Source of the DNA: Lasiodiplodia sp. COLG20 | Taxonomy: Eukaryota > Ascomycota > Dothideomycetes > Botryosphaeriales > Botryosphaeriaceae | Reading direction: 5' to 3' | NCBI GenBank assembly: GCA_009801085.1 | Contig: VNWV01000006.1 | Location: 682,001 to 746,000 of the forward strand | DNA: 64,000 bases | In this document: positions 46,663-56,075 of the stretch, in pieces | How the letters are laid out: each line of letters opens with the position of its first letter | Numbering within the stretch: position 1 is the stretch's first letter | Program-made: the position numbers and the translations under genes | The notes under the pieces: model-generated | Databases searched by the model: none | Told to the model about the DNA's origin: nothing | The model's input: only the letters and a program-made list of their open reading frames with translations

Positions 46663-46778
46663 GAGCCGGTGGTGTAATGGCTAGCATTAATGCTTATACG
46701 ATCACTTCGCTAAACATTCATTGTAAGCTAGTAGACACTCGTTAGCATTAGATTCAGGTTCGAGTCCTGATCGGCTCA
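46663..46778 (+). tRNA. tRNA with intron, probably Ile (TAT), anticodon uncertain
   Basis: A 7-bp acceptor stem forms (GAGCCGG with TCGGCTC, one G-T pair). The D arm is GTGTAATGGCTAGCAT with G18-G19 and A21, and the T arm is TCAGGTTCGAGTCCTGA. Discriminator base A. About 50 bases separate AATGC from GCATT, so an intron of about 44 nt is likely. The sequence GCTTATAC before the intron is the tRNA-Ile(TAT) signature, but strict position counting puts ATA at 34-36. The Ile reading needs a stem TAATG/CATTA and a three-base variable loop. An intron piece GTAAGC can pair with the anticodon side, as in pre-tRNAs. Confidence 0.82.
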
Positions 46779-47331
46779 GCTTTCTTTTTGTTTTATTTCT
46801 TCCTCTGACTGTTTGAATTTTTCTGCTGTCACCAACTCTGGAGCCGAAGGGACGAACCGATGGAACCCGCCGCTCCAACCAACCAACCCCTTTCTTTCCC
46901 CACAAGGCGGCCCGTGGTTCATTAGCCTCAGTTTCGATGGTACGGGAATAAAACTTTTTCTGTGTGAAGTATCTGTTAGAAACCGGATAGCTCTTTTCAA
47001 TTTTAGGGACAAGAAATGAAGGAAAGCAGAATAAGAGCCGTGATGCAGTGAAAGTCACTGAAAAAAAAAAAAAAAAAACTGATAGAAGCCATTTCATTAT
47101 TCTTATCATCGCTCATGGTATTGCTCATACAAAGCATTATTCTTCGTACCTGGTTGCTAACTCCCTATATGCTGGGTGAAAAAAAAAATATCTGCCTCCA
47201 CCCTACCAGCCCGCTGGTCTACAACACGAATCAAGACAGCCAAACAATCAAAAACCCGGGGTATCGTGTGTTCCATTCATTACTCATCCAAACCCTCCCT
47301 CCTTCCTCTCCCTCACCTCTTGTCCATTCAT
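46779..47331. other. Gene-free stretch
   Basis: The 3' flank of the minus-strand 7TM gene, with an A18 run at 47061-47078. Confidence 0.55.
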
Positions 47332-49196
47332 TCAATGCCGCCGTCCCCACCCCCTCCCCACCCCCGGCAGCCCCAAAAACCCACTCCGCCTCCTCCTCCC
47401 ACCCTCCACATCGTCGTCATCGTACCTCTCCTCCCCCTCCTCCTCCTCATCCCCACTCACCCCATGCCGCGACGATACCCTCGTCTGACACCCAAACGCC
47501 GCACTGCCCTCCAGTCTCCCCCTCGGATCCAAGTCCAACTGCTCTTCCTGCTGCCGTCGTTCCTGCTCCTGCCGTCCCTGCCGCTGTCGTCGCGGTGACC
47601 GCGGCGAAGCGAAGCCGTCTCTCCTTTCTTGGCGGCGGTCGAGCGAGACGAGCTCGAAGGACTGGCGGTACGTGATCTGCAGCGGTGAACGCGGCGGAGG
47701 AGGAGGTGGCGGTGGTAGGCGCGGGGTGACGTTGTAGGCGATGTCGCGGGCGTGTGGGTGGGGGAGGAAGGAGACTTCGTCGTTGTCGTGGTCGTCATGG
47801 TTGGGGTAGGCGTGGTCGTCGGCGTCGGCGTCGGCGTCGATGCTGGTTGTGTGGTGGTGGTGGTGGTGATGCGTGATGTGCGGGTGCTTGGCTCTGCCCA
47901 TTTCCTTGAGGGTGCTGCTGTCGGCGGAGGAGTTCGATGTGGGGTCGTTTACGTTGGCATTGTTGGTCTTCCTGCTGTTTCGGAACTTCTGGTACGAGCC
48001 GTGTCCGCGGCTGTGGCGGGAGTTCTGCACCGTGCTGTTTTCAGGTGTCGTGCTGCTGCCGGAGATGAGGCTCGAGATGCGGCTGCTGACGCTGGAGAAG
48101 GCCGGGGCGACGCAGCGCTTGATGAAGGGGCGGAGGGCGGGCATGCATGCGCAGATCTGATTGTGAGATGTGGTCAGCTCTGCAGTTCCGATGATGTTGT
48201 GGGAGGGGATGATGTTACCACGCCCAAGTTTATTTCAACCGCCGCGGCGATCCACAAGGGGAACGTGTACCACGTCTCGTCGTAGCTTGCGATCAGGCCT
48301 TTCCAGATGTAGTAGGTGCGGACGACACCTGCGACGACGACGAGCAGTCCCATGCTCAGCAGGATCATGACGCCGATGCGCTGTTGGAGCGGCATTTGTA
48401 GCTTACGGACGAGCGGGATGGGGAGAACTGTGACGAGGAGGTCTATGAAGCAGTTGACTATGCCAATACCGAGAACTGTTTTGCCCTCGTCGAGGCAGTA
48501 AGCTCCGGCCGGCGGAGACAATGTCCAGTAGGCACTGATGGGGCTGAGGATCCATGAAGTCAGCGGGGTGGTACTGACGTAGGGACGGGAAGACTCACTT
48601 GCATTGCCAAATGCCGAGGCAGGTGAAGGTGATGGCGGCTGCTACGTTGAGGAAGACGGTTGCATGCAACGCCCAGCCAAACCACTTGATGCCTGAATCG
48701 GCAACAAGGCGGTAGTAGAAGCACAGTAGTGATTGGCGAGTGAATGTGGAAGCGTAGACGAAGATAAGCTTTGCAGAGAAGGCAACCTTGAGCACGCCTG
48801 GATGAAATCAGCTGAGTGTCAAGTGGAAAGTCAGGAGATCACGCACCGGTAAAAGCGGTGAGGGGAACGTCCCAGACGTGGCGGTCCCAGTAATAGTGTT
48901 TATTAGCAATGATTACATTGACAGTCAACCCCACTGTTGACATCTGGTTGGAGTCAGCTCTGAGACGAGTTGCGAGTAAAAGGGAAACTTACGTATGCTA
49001 AAATTATGAAAACATCGTCCGAACCGAACCATCTCTTGACAAAAATGCGCGTGTAAAGGCGGAGAAAAAGTAAAATGGTACACAAAGATACGAATATGAT
49101 ATTAATAATGATGAGGGCGGGTCCTCGGGTTACAGGGTCGACGTAGTTGGGCTGGGGCCAGGTGAATAGGACGGATAGTGGGATCTCGCGGACCAT
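47332..49196 (-). CDS. Fungal rhodopsin-like 7TM integral membrane protein
   Basis: Five exons: 49196-48993, 48943-48847, 48797-48599, 48543-48219 and 48156-47332 (introns of 49-62 nt, all phases consistent). They code 549 residues. Hydrophobic helices span about residues 25-300 (IIINIIFVSLCTILLFLRLYTRIF, AGVVRTYYIW and others). The exon 3/4 join makes WQCNPISAYW, and TVLPIPLVRKLQMPLQQRIGV follows. These are hallmarks of the fungal rhodopsin-domain (PTH11-like, CFEM-lacking) family. The cytosolic tail is long: Ser/Thr-rich, a seven-His run (HHHHHHH), a Pro8 run, then Arg/Glu-rich sequence. Such proteins are putative plasma-membrane sensors; no ligand is known. Confidence 0.9.
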
Positions 49197-50977
49197 TTTG
49201 GCATGCTGGCTAACGGAATAGGAAGTGGACGGGTATCATTAAGAGCGGGAAAAGCGAGGCTGAGCGAGTCGGCATCGAGGGGGGTGTGACGAAGAAAAGA
49301 GAGGCTTGGTTGAGGGCATGGGCCAGGCTACCACGCGATGGTGCGACGGTAGAGGCTGGCTGGGGAGTACAGCCGGGGCACACAGCGCAATGCAAGGACT
49401 TACAGGTGCGCCACAGGCTATATGCCGTTGCTGACAGCCCTGACAAACGTAGCGCTGGCGCCGGAGCCGCGCACTAGCCCGGTTACTTAGTCTGGTTGGC
49501 GGGTGGACGATAGCAATGATGCGCGGGGCGCTGGGGAACGGGCGACGGACAATAACGCCCTCATTGTCCGCGGTATGTGTACGACGTGGAAAGTGGAGCC
49601 AGCGTACATGATGGCGCGAAAGGACGACGTCGATTGGGAGAGGTGTTGATGCGCGGCCGGGATGGCGGGAAGGCGACAGGGGAAGCAGGCGCTGTGCAAC
49701 CCCAAAAACCTCCACCCGCTGACCTCCCAATAATCCGTAGCTCTGGTTTGTGCTGCGATCACCACGCCTCAACGCGACACAGAACCAGCGCCCTGTCACT
49801 GCCGCCATGCTCCAAAATAGTCCACTCCGACCATCACTGCCGCCAAACTTTAAGCTCCACCCCGTTCGGTCCGCTTAGCTCGTGAGAATTGCCGCACGCA
49901 TGCCAACGCGCACGTGTCTGCCCTGTCCGCGTGCCGCATCTTGGAATTTCTGTCCGTCCCATCTGCCGCCCCACCTGTTTCCGCACCACTCCCCAGACAA
50001 CGTCTCGCATCCTGCATGTTTCGCAGGGCTAATATCTTCACCACTACCGGCCTCCGGCACTAACGGCCGCTATCGAAAGCTTCTCATCACTTCAAAAGGC
50101 CCGATGGCGTAACACCTACACGGAGTCCAAAATAGTTTCGTTTTCATCGCCGCGCCCTGGTCCTTTTCCTTTTTCATCAGCACTAGCCCCCTCCCAGGCC
50201 ATCGTTCGGCCGTACTTGCCAAACAAATGCCGTCTGGGCTACCTGTTTCAACCCACGATTCAGCTATCTCTCTTAATCTTACTCCAATGCGCTTGTACTG
50301 ACTATCCGAGTCACTGATCGCCATCTCCGTCAGGAGGCAGGATTTTCCCGATTGCGGCAAGGCGACCCTACCCGCAGCCATGCACTTCTCTTTGACGTCA
50401 ACTATTCCATTTGCCATGAAACGAAGGTGCAATTCATGAAACATCGTCTCCACGTTCAACAGACATGCAGATCACTTCGTCTAGATTCTCGCACTTCCGT
50501 TTTACCCCGCTTTTGCGCGCTACGGATAGGTTGCATATGCCGATCTCTAACTGGGCCGATGAACCATTCACAACCAGCCTCATGGCTGGACTGAGCAAGG
50601 CCCCTGGTCCGCAGTCGGAAAACAACCCTCCTGTGGCATTTGATGCAGTATGAAGCAAAGACTTGACAAACAGAATTTTTGGAATACGTAGCAAGTGTGT
50701 GTGGCTTCCATGAACAACAATATGGAGGAATAAAGTGGCAAGCTAAACCACAACTTCATATCCCTTTGTCACCAGGCAACAATTCAAACTCAACAGACAC
50801 CGAGACTCCCGTACAAATAGCCCTTAGGACCACATCAATCCAACCCTCTCTCTACCACCACCATCACCACGCGCTGAGGTCTTCTACAAAATCGCTAACC
50901 AGAGCTTCTCACGTCCATCACTCACGATCAACCAGCAAATCTAGGAACCGTAAAAAGAAAGAGAAAGGAGACAAACA
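49197..50977. other. Divergent intergenic stretch
   Basis: The upstream region of the 7TM gene (minus) and of the unknown gene at 50978 (plus). Two minus-strand frames between 50070 and 50694 lie one base out of frame with each other and have no recognised family; they are not called. Confidence 0.45.
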
Positions 50978-51568
50978 ATGGAGAGCCGACGACCGACCTA
51001 CGACTTCATCGAACCCTTCCCCTCCGAGCGCGACGGCCCCCTCGAAACATTCCTGCGCTCGCAGATCGTCGCGAATGCCAAAATCATCTACAGCAGCAAC
51101 GACGGCAGCGGCGCCCCCGGCAGAGACTTCTTCGTCGTCATCGCTTCCTCTTCCTCCGCAGACACAACAAACACAAGACAAGCAGGCAACCCCCCGCGGC
51201 AGCAGCTGGTGGTGGGGGGGTACAGGGCATTGCTCGTGGAGAGGTGGTGGGAATGGCAGGAGGGTGGCACGGTGGCGAAGACGCTGCGGCGCCGCGTGCT
51301 GAAGGCGAGCTCGGACGGGTGCATCGCGCCGGCGGAGGCGCTGGTTGAGCTGGCTGGCGTGGTTTTCGGGGAGACGGGGGGCTGGTTGTGTGATGACGAG
51401 CAAGAGGATTTGAGGCGGCAGATCGGTGAGTTGGACGCGGAGAACGAGGCCGTTGAGCTGGCTGTGTCAGGAATGAGGAGGGCACAACTGGGACTGAGGA
51501 GGACGATGCGGGAACCGCAGGTATCGGCACCCGGCGAGAATGTTGCTGAGTCGAGTCACAACAACTGA
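50978..51568 (+). CDS. Hypothetical protein, 196 residues
   Basis: Intronless. It opens MESRRPTYDFIEPFPSERD and has a compact alpha/beta-looking part (LETFLRSQIVANAKIIYSS, RDFFVVIASSSS, QLVVGGYRALLVERWWEW). A helical, charged C-terminus follows (EDLRRQIGELDAENEAVELAVSGMRRAQ), probably a short coiled coil. A Kozak-like CAAACAATGG surrounds the start. No family was recognised. GC-rich third positions in the main body support coding. Confidence 0.55.
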   Translation: MESRRPTYDFIEPFPSERDGPLETFLRSQIVANAKIIYSSNDGSGAPGRDFFVVIASSSSADTTNTRQAGNPPRQQLVVGGYRALLVERWWEWQEGGTVAKTLRRRVLKASSDGCIAPAEALVELAGVVFGETGGWLCDDEQEDLRRQIGELDAENEAVELAVSGMRRAQLGLRRTMREPQVSAPGENVAESSHNN

Positions 51569-52466
51569 ACAATTCGGGGCTGCTTTTTGGTGATGATTCA
51601 AAAGGTGAAATTACTGCGGATGTACTGGCACTTCAATAGAAAGCGAGGGTAATTAGATGATCAATGCAACAGTGTCATATGTGGGTAGTGGCCGTTGTTC
51701 TTTGCGTGCTATCACTCTTACAAAATATATGCTACAATCCAAGAGCGGCGAAAGGATTAGAAAATGTGGCATTTGGCTAATTCCGCGTCATTCATGGCCA
51801 TTACAGAAAGATATGATGGAAAACACTAGGCAGATTTCTTCGGACATGTGATATTTACCTCGCATAATAAGCCAAAACCTCGGAGCCTAAATATTCCAAG
51901 CGGCTACTTATCAATTCGAAGTAAATTATTGAGTACCCAAAAAAGGAGCGTCTGATGTGAATATGATAGTCATTTTAAGGATCATAAAACATGCCGTTCT
52001 GTACCAACCTCCCGCCAGAAAGGAAAGAAAAGAAAGTAGAAAGAGTTTTCCGTAGTGATCGTCGAACTATAAGCGCCACAAGACTACAGTGAGAGACTGA
52101 CGAGAGCCATGATCTGATTAGAGTAATGCGTCTGTTTGTCGAGTTTGAAATGCTGCCCGCTGAGGAGGGGATGCAAAGTTGCGGTTTACAGTTTGCTACT
52201 TTCTTCCTTCATGGTGCTACATGGATATATAAACGGTTTGTGTAGAAGTCACAAGCACTTGCCCCATATTCCGTTAATTGTCCTGGTGGCAAGTGGGCAC
52301 GACGTGCTTTATTCAGCTTTGCAGCGCATCTTGTCCACCGTTTTAGGTTGCTACGTTCGTCCTGTCTACTCTATGGATAGGTATTGTAGTTGAGGATGGC
52401 GTGAAGGATACTGAAGTCCGAAGCGCAACTATGCCTCGGTCATTTCTGAAGAAAAATAAACATACG
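51569..52466. other. Gene-free stretch
   Basis: AT-rich spacer between convergent genes with no supported gene. Confidence 0.55.
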
Positions 52467-52549
52467 TGGGTACTTGAAGCTATCGTCCGGACGGGTATGT
52501 AGAATTTTTAATTCGACATTCTCGTCCGGACGATAACTTCAAGTACCCA
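52467..52549. repeat. Inverted repeat, 27-bp arms, 29-nt loop
   Basis: Arms 52467-52493 and 52523-52549 are reverse complements with one mismatch in 27 positions. Each arm holds TGGGTACTTGAAG and the self-complementary CGTCCGGACG. It could fold as a long hairpin. It overlaps the last codons of the minus-strand frame that ends at 52480. It may be a small transposon remnant or a 3'-end hairpin. Confidence 0.9.
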
Positions 52550-54207
52550 TGACATGAGAAAAATAAAACAAAAAGTGTAAAGAACGTCTGTACGGAGTGG
52601 TTTTCGGCATCAAGACCGTAAAAGGCGCATGAGAAGCCCTTGTGGTTCGTGTTCCAGTGGCCCTTGATATCCTTGGGCGACTCGCCCGTGAACAGACAGA
52701 GTCCGCACTGGTATTTGCGAAGCGTCCATTTCAACCAGTCTTCTCCGATGTCATTGCGATTCTGAGGGGTGATCCCCAGAGAGGCATGGAAGTCGACGCT
52801 CGATTCTGACTTCTTTCTTGATGAGATAAGGCCCCAGACGGTGAGCAATTCCGCTGATGGGCCGTGGACTTCGTTCTGCAGAGCAGTCTGTGCTAAGTCT
52901 ACAAGGGAGTAGAATCCATACGCAAATCTTGAGGTCGATGGGAACCACCAATGCTGCAATAGCTTTGTTCCGGGATCAGAAATCTGTCTCCAGCCCGCCA
53001 TAAGAATGAGCGTCATGATAAGCTTCAGGAACTTTTGCTGAAGGTATGCCGCGTTCGCATAATTGGTGGTTAGTCCATCGATACCGATTACGAGTATCGC
53101 AACAGAGCAGCGCTCATCCTCTGGTACTGTATCGTGGATCTTCTGCAGATGGGTCATGAAATCTTGAATCCGCTGAGCTGCAGCATTGAGCGAGCGGCTT
53201 TGATCGAAAATTTCGCTCTAGGAGAATGCACTCTTGACCCTTGGGGCAGGTCCGACGATCTCATTGCTCTGCAGTTTTCCGATGTCAATGTTCATATCGT
53301 CGCAGAAGACGTCACGGCAGATCGATGCGTTTTTCACGAGGCCTTCGTGGCCCTTTGCAGGCATTCCTACGCTGACGCGATACACTGTGGTGAGCACATC
53401 AAAGTCTCCGGGCATTGGAGGCTGCCCAGATGCCGTCTTTCCTGATTTGAGGTCCTTAAGAAGCGAGGGAATAGCCTGCTTCTTGAAGGCGGCGTACTCC
53501 TCATCCTTAGCGGAAGGCCACTCTTGGAACTTGTGAGCCAGGCGGCTCTGCTTGCTTTTGTACTTGGTATGGTTGAGATCCAGCATACGGTGTTTGATGC
53601 TGTTCTCTGACCGGTGTACGAGTGTGTGGGACTTTGTGCCCTGTGGGCCATGTTCTTTTACGATCCTCTTGCAGAGAGCGTTGCCGATGGTTAGCTTCTC
53701 AGGGTTCGGAGCTTCTTCGAAGTATCCGATCAGGATGGCTTCTTCTTCTGCTGACCATGCTTTTCCTACACGAGTCGTGGTGTCGACCCGGCGGCAGAAC
53801 AGCTCAGGCTGGTAGAACAACGCCTTCGATATTGATGCATAGTCGAAGACGGCACCCTTGCCTTCGAGTTTGCCGAAGGCTTCGATCTTGGAATCGCTCG
53901 ATTGCGAGTCGAATTCGTCACGTATCTGCTGTTTAGAGACTTGCCTAGATGAAGTCTTCACGATGTGCTGTATGGCGAGAGATGCCAAGTCTTTCAGTTC
54001 CTCAGGTGAGGTTGGAGTGGTGTTACTTTGACGAGTGGGATTGGTACTACCCGCATTCTTCTGGATCTTGGATGGTACTTCGTTCTTGTTGTCCGATCCG
54101 TCATCTGGCTTCCGCTTCTGAGATGATTGTGCTGGCATACGAGATTGGCTGGATGAGCTCTTTTGCTGAGCAGAACCAGAGCGCGCCGAGCTCAGCCACT
54201 TATCCAT
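52480..54207 (-). pseudogene. SANT-like/zinc-finger protein gene with in-frame stop
   Basis: The frame from ATG 54207 (MDKWLSSARSGSAQQ, then a Ser/Lys-rich nuclear-type region) stops at TAG 53218-53220 after 329 residues. The very next codons continue in the same frame (SEIFDQSRSLNAAAQRIQDFM...) to 52480, giving a 575-codon unit with one stop. Part one has KAWSAEEEAILIGYFEEA and RSENSIKHRMLDLNHTK, resembling a SANT/Myb helix set. Part two has a C-x2-C-x12-H-x4-H zinc-finger-like motif (CGLCLFTGESPKDIKGHWNTNH). An intron ending at TTCTCCTAG, with a donor such as GTGACG near 53315, could also remove the stop. The inverted repeat at 52467-52549 supplies the last codons, so the true C-terminus may be earlier. 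No named family. Confidence 0.5.
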
Positions 54208-55004
54208 ATCGAGAGGTCGTCACGCCGCAAACAAGAGAGATGATATTGAGGAAATAGAGAATAGATAATTGGAATGTCGGCAGAGAGAAGCTTTCAAGTG
54301 TTTAAGGGAAAAGCGTATAAAGGCCGGATATCACTGTTAAGACCTGCAGTGGCAGTTTTACTATCTCGAGTAATAGCCAGATTCGGACACAGACGAACCC
54401 ATAATGCTCAGATGTTATCAGCTTTTTGTCTATCCATAGCGGATAGAATGAAGTTCATGGGAATTGCGTGCCTTGGAAATGTTATATACTGCTGCTTGTC
54501 GGAAGAAGCATCCCTAACTTAGTAAAGATGGCCACATGCTTAGTGTCCACCGTAGCGTAGTAATGGGAGAAAGAAACGGAGAAACACGCGTTGCGAGACC
54601 GGTCCACTTGGTTTACGATAAAAAACGAGCAGTTGAAGCATCCACCATCAGGGTATAAAAATAACATATAAGGTATCCAAGCAGTAGCTTCGACTGCCCC
54701 AGCTTCATCGGGTTGTGAGGCATGATAAGCCTCGCGCCTCTGACGCCTTCCACCAAGAGACTAATGTAATTCGGCCTTAATACTCACCTGCGGGCCCTAC
54801 CCTTCACCCCTCCCTATTTTTGCAAAACGCTACAAAGCCCAAGGCCCAACAACCAATTTCTGTGGTACCCGTGAGCTCACTGAGCTCGTAGTACCGGGTC
54901 TTTGCCGGGCCGTGCCGCGGATCCGAAAAAATTTGCGCCCGTGTCAGCCCTCAGCGCACAGCCCCCCAACCACCACCAAACGCCCAAGCAAAAAGCAAAA
55001 GAAC
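54208..55004. other. Gene-free stretch
   Basis: The upstream region of the SANT-like gene and 3' flank of the tRNA. Nothing else recognised. Confidence 0.55.
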
Positions 55005-55092
55005 GGGTCTTGCCGCGGATCGAACGCGGGGCCTCTCGCAAGCTACTCAGGGTTCGCCCTAAGCGAGAATCATACCACTAGACCACAAGACC
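55005..55092 (-). tRNA. tRNA-Pro (AGG) with 16-nt intron
   Basis: On the minus strand GGTCTTG pairs with CAAGACC as acceptor stem. The D arm is GGTCTAGTGGTATGATT, the anticodon stem CTCGC/GCGAG, the loop TTAGGG plus T with anticodon AGG, and the T arm CCGCGTTCGATCCGCGG. A 16-nt intron lies one base after the anticodon. The core is the usual fungal tRNA-Pro sequence. Confidence 0.93.
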
Positions 55093-55598
55093 GTTGATTT
55101 GTTGCTTCCTGGGAAGTTGAAAAGTTAGTTGTCAAAAAATATTATATTCCCAGAACGTGCTACCCAGGGACCAAGCAGCATAAACCAAGTTCTTCTGAGA
55201 CAGCAGGACAGGCGGAACATCAAATATTACAAAGTGTAGCTTGTGGGAATATGTGTATAGGGGGTGAAGAGATTCCATTGGTTGCGGTTAGGGGGAAACG
55301 CCATAGCGACCGATTGCTCAGCAGAGGCTCTTCCAGCGACAGCGACAGCAGCAAAAAGACGTTTCTAAAGGCTTTGGATAATTCTATGACCTGGCGAAGG
55401 TCCAAGGTATACGTCAGTGGCATTTTTGAGCAGGTTCCTGAGGCGGAATGAGATTTCAAGGCAATTTTCAGGGTTTCAAGTTTTGACAATATAAAATTGA
55501 TGGTTTTTCAATTAACAATTGAAGAAATTACAATCAAAACTATAAAAATTCGTTTCTGCGCACCACAACCATTTTCCGTTGCTGAAAGTACTCTTAAA
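55093..55598. other. Gene-free stretch
   Basis: AT-rich sequence with no supported gene. Confidence 0.5.
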
Positions 55599-55850
55599 TT
55601 ATTCTTTAGAGGCTTCTGTTTCCCACAAAGTATATATGTAGAGTCGAATAAATAATAGAAGGCGTATAAACCGATATGCAGAATATATTGATTCTCGTAA
55701 ACGGGCCAAGAAGTAATTCATCAAACAACCGGGCAACCGGGCCAGAACATCGAAGTACTCTGCCAATTCGAATTCTTGATAATCGGAAAGAGCTATTAAG
55801 AGTTTCATGTCCTCCTTCCGAAACGTCAGTTCTGACATTTTATCCGTCAT
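55599..55850 (-). CDS. Possible 83-residue SANT-like small protein or relic
   Basis: The frame from ATG 55850 reads MTDKMSELTFRKEDMKLLIALSD, then LAEYFDVLARLPGCLMNYFLARLRE. This has the spacing of the short fungal SANT/Myb-like motif (E-D-xx-LL ... A-x-x-F ... PG-xx-xxx-Y). The C-terminus is hydrophobic (LLLFIRLYIYTLW), unusual for a DNA-binding protein, so it may be a decayed fragment. AT-rich codons differ from the neighbouring genes. Confidence 0.28.
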   Translation of the reverse strand: MTDKMSELTFRKEDMKLLIALSDYQEFELAEYFDVLARLPGCLMNYFLARLRESIYSAYRFIRLLLFIRLYIYTLWETEASKE

Positions 55851-56075
55851 AAAAAAATAATGTGTTCCCTCAGATCCCCACCACCGCCAAGTGCCACCAT
55901 CACCACAGCACCACGCGAACCAAGACGCACAGGTAAAACAAACATCCATAAAGCAGCCGTTAAACATTAAGATTCTCGTAATCCTGTTATCAGAGCAGTA
56001 CAACACATTAACACATTAAAGAATAAAAAAAAAAAAACAAAATATCAAACCCACTCTCCGCAGCACCACCACCCC

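Noticed and set aside
49239..49808. 189-codon minus-strand frame upstream of the 7TM gene
   Set aside because: Arg/Ser/Pro-rich without motifs; it overlaps other open frames on both strands and lies in the leader region.
50070..50694. Two adjacent minus-strand frames that could be one gene with a frameshift
   Set aside because: They are offset by one base, no splice site joins them cleanly, and no family was recognised; a decayed gene remains possible.
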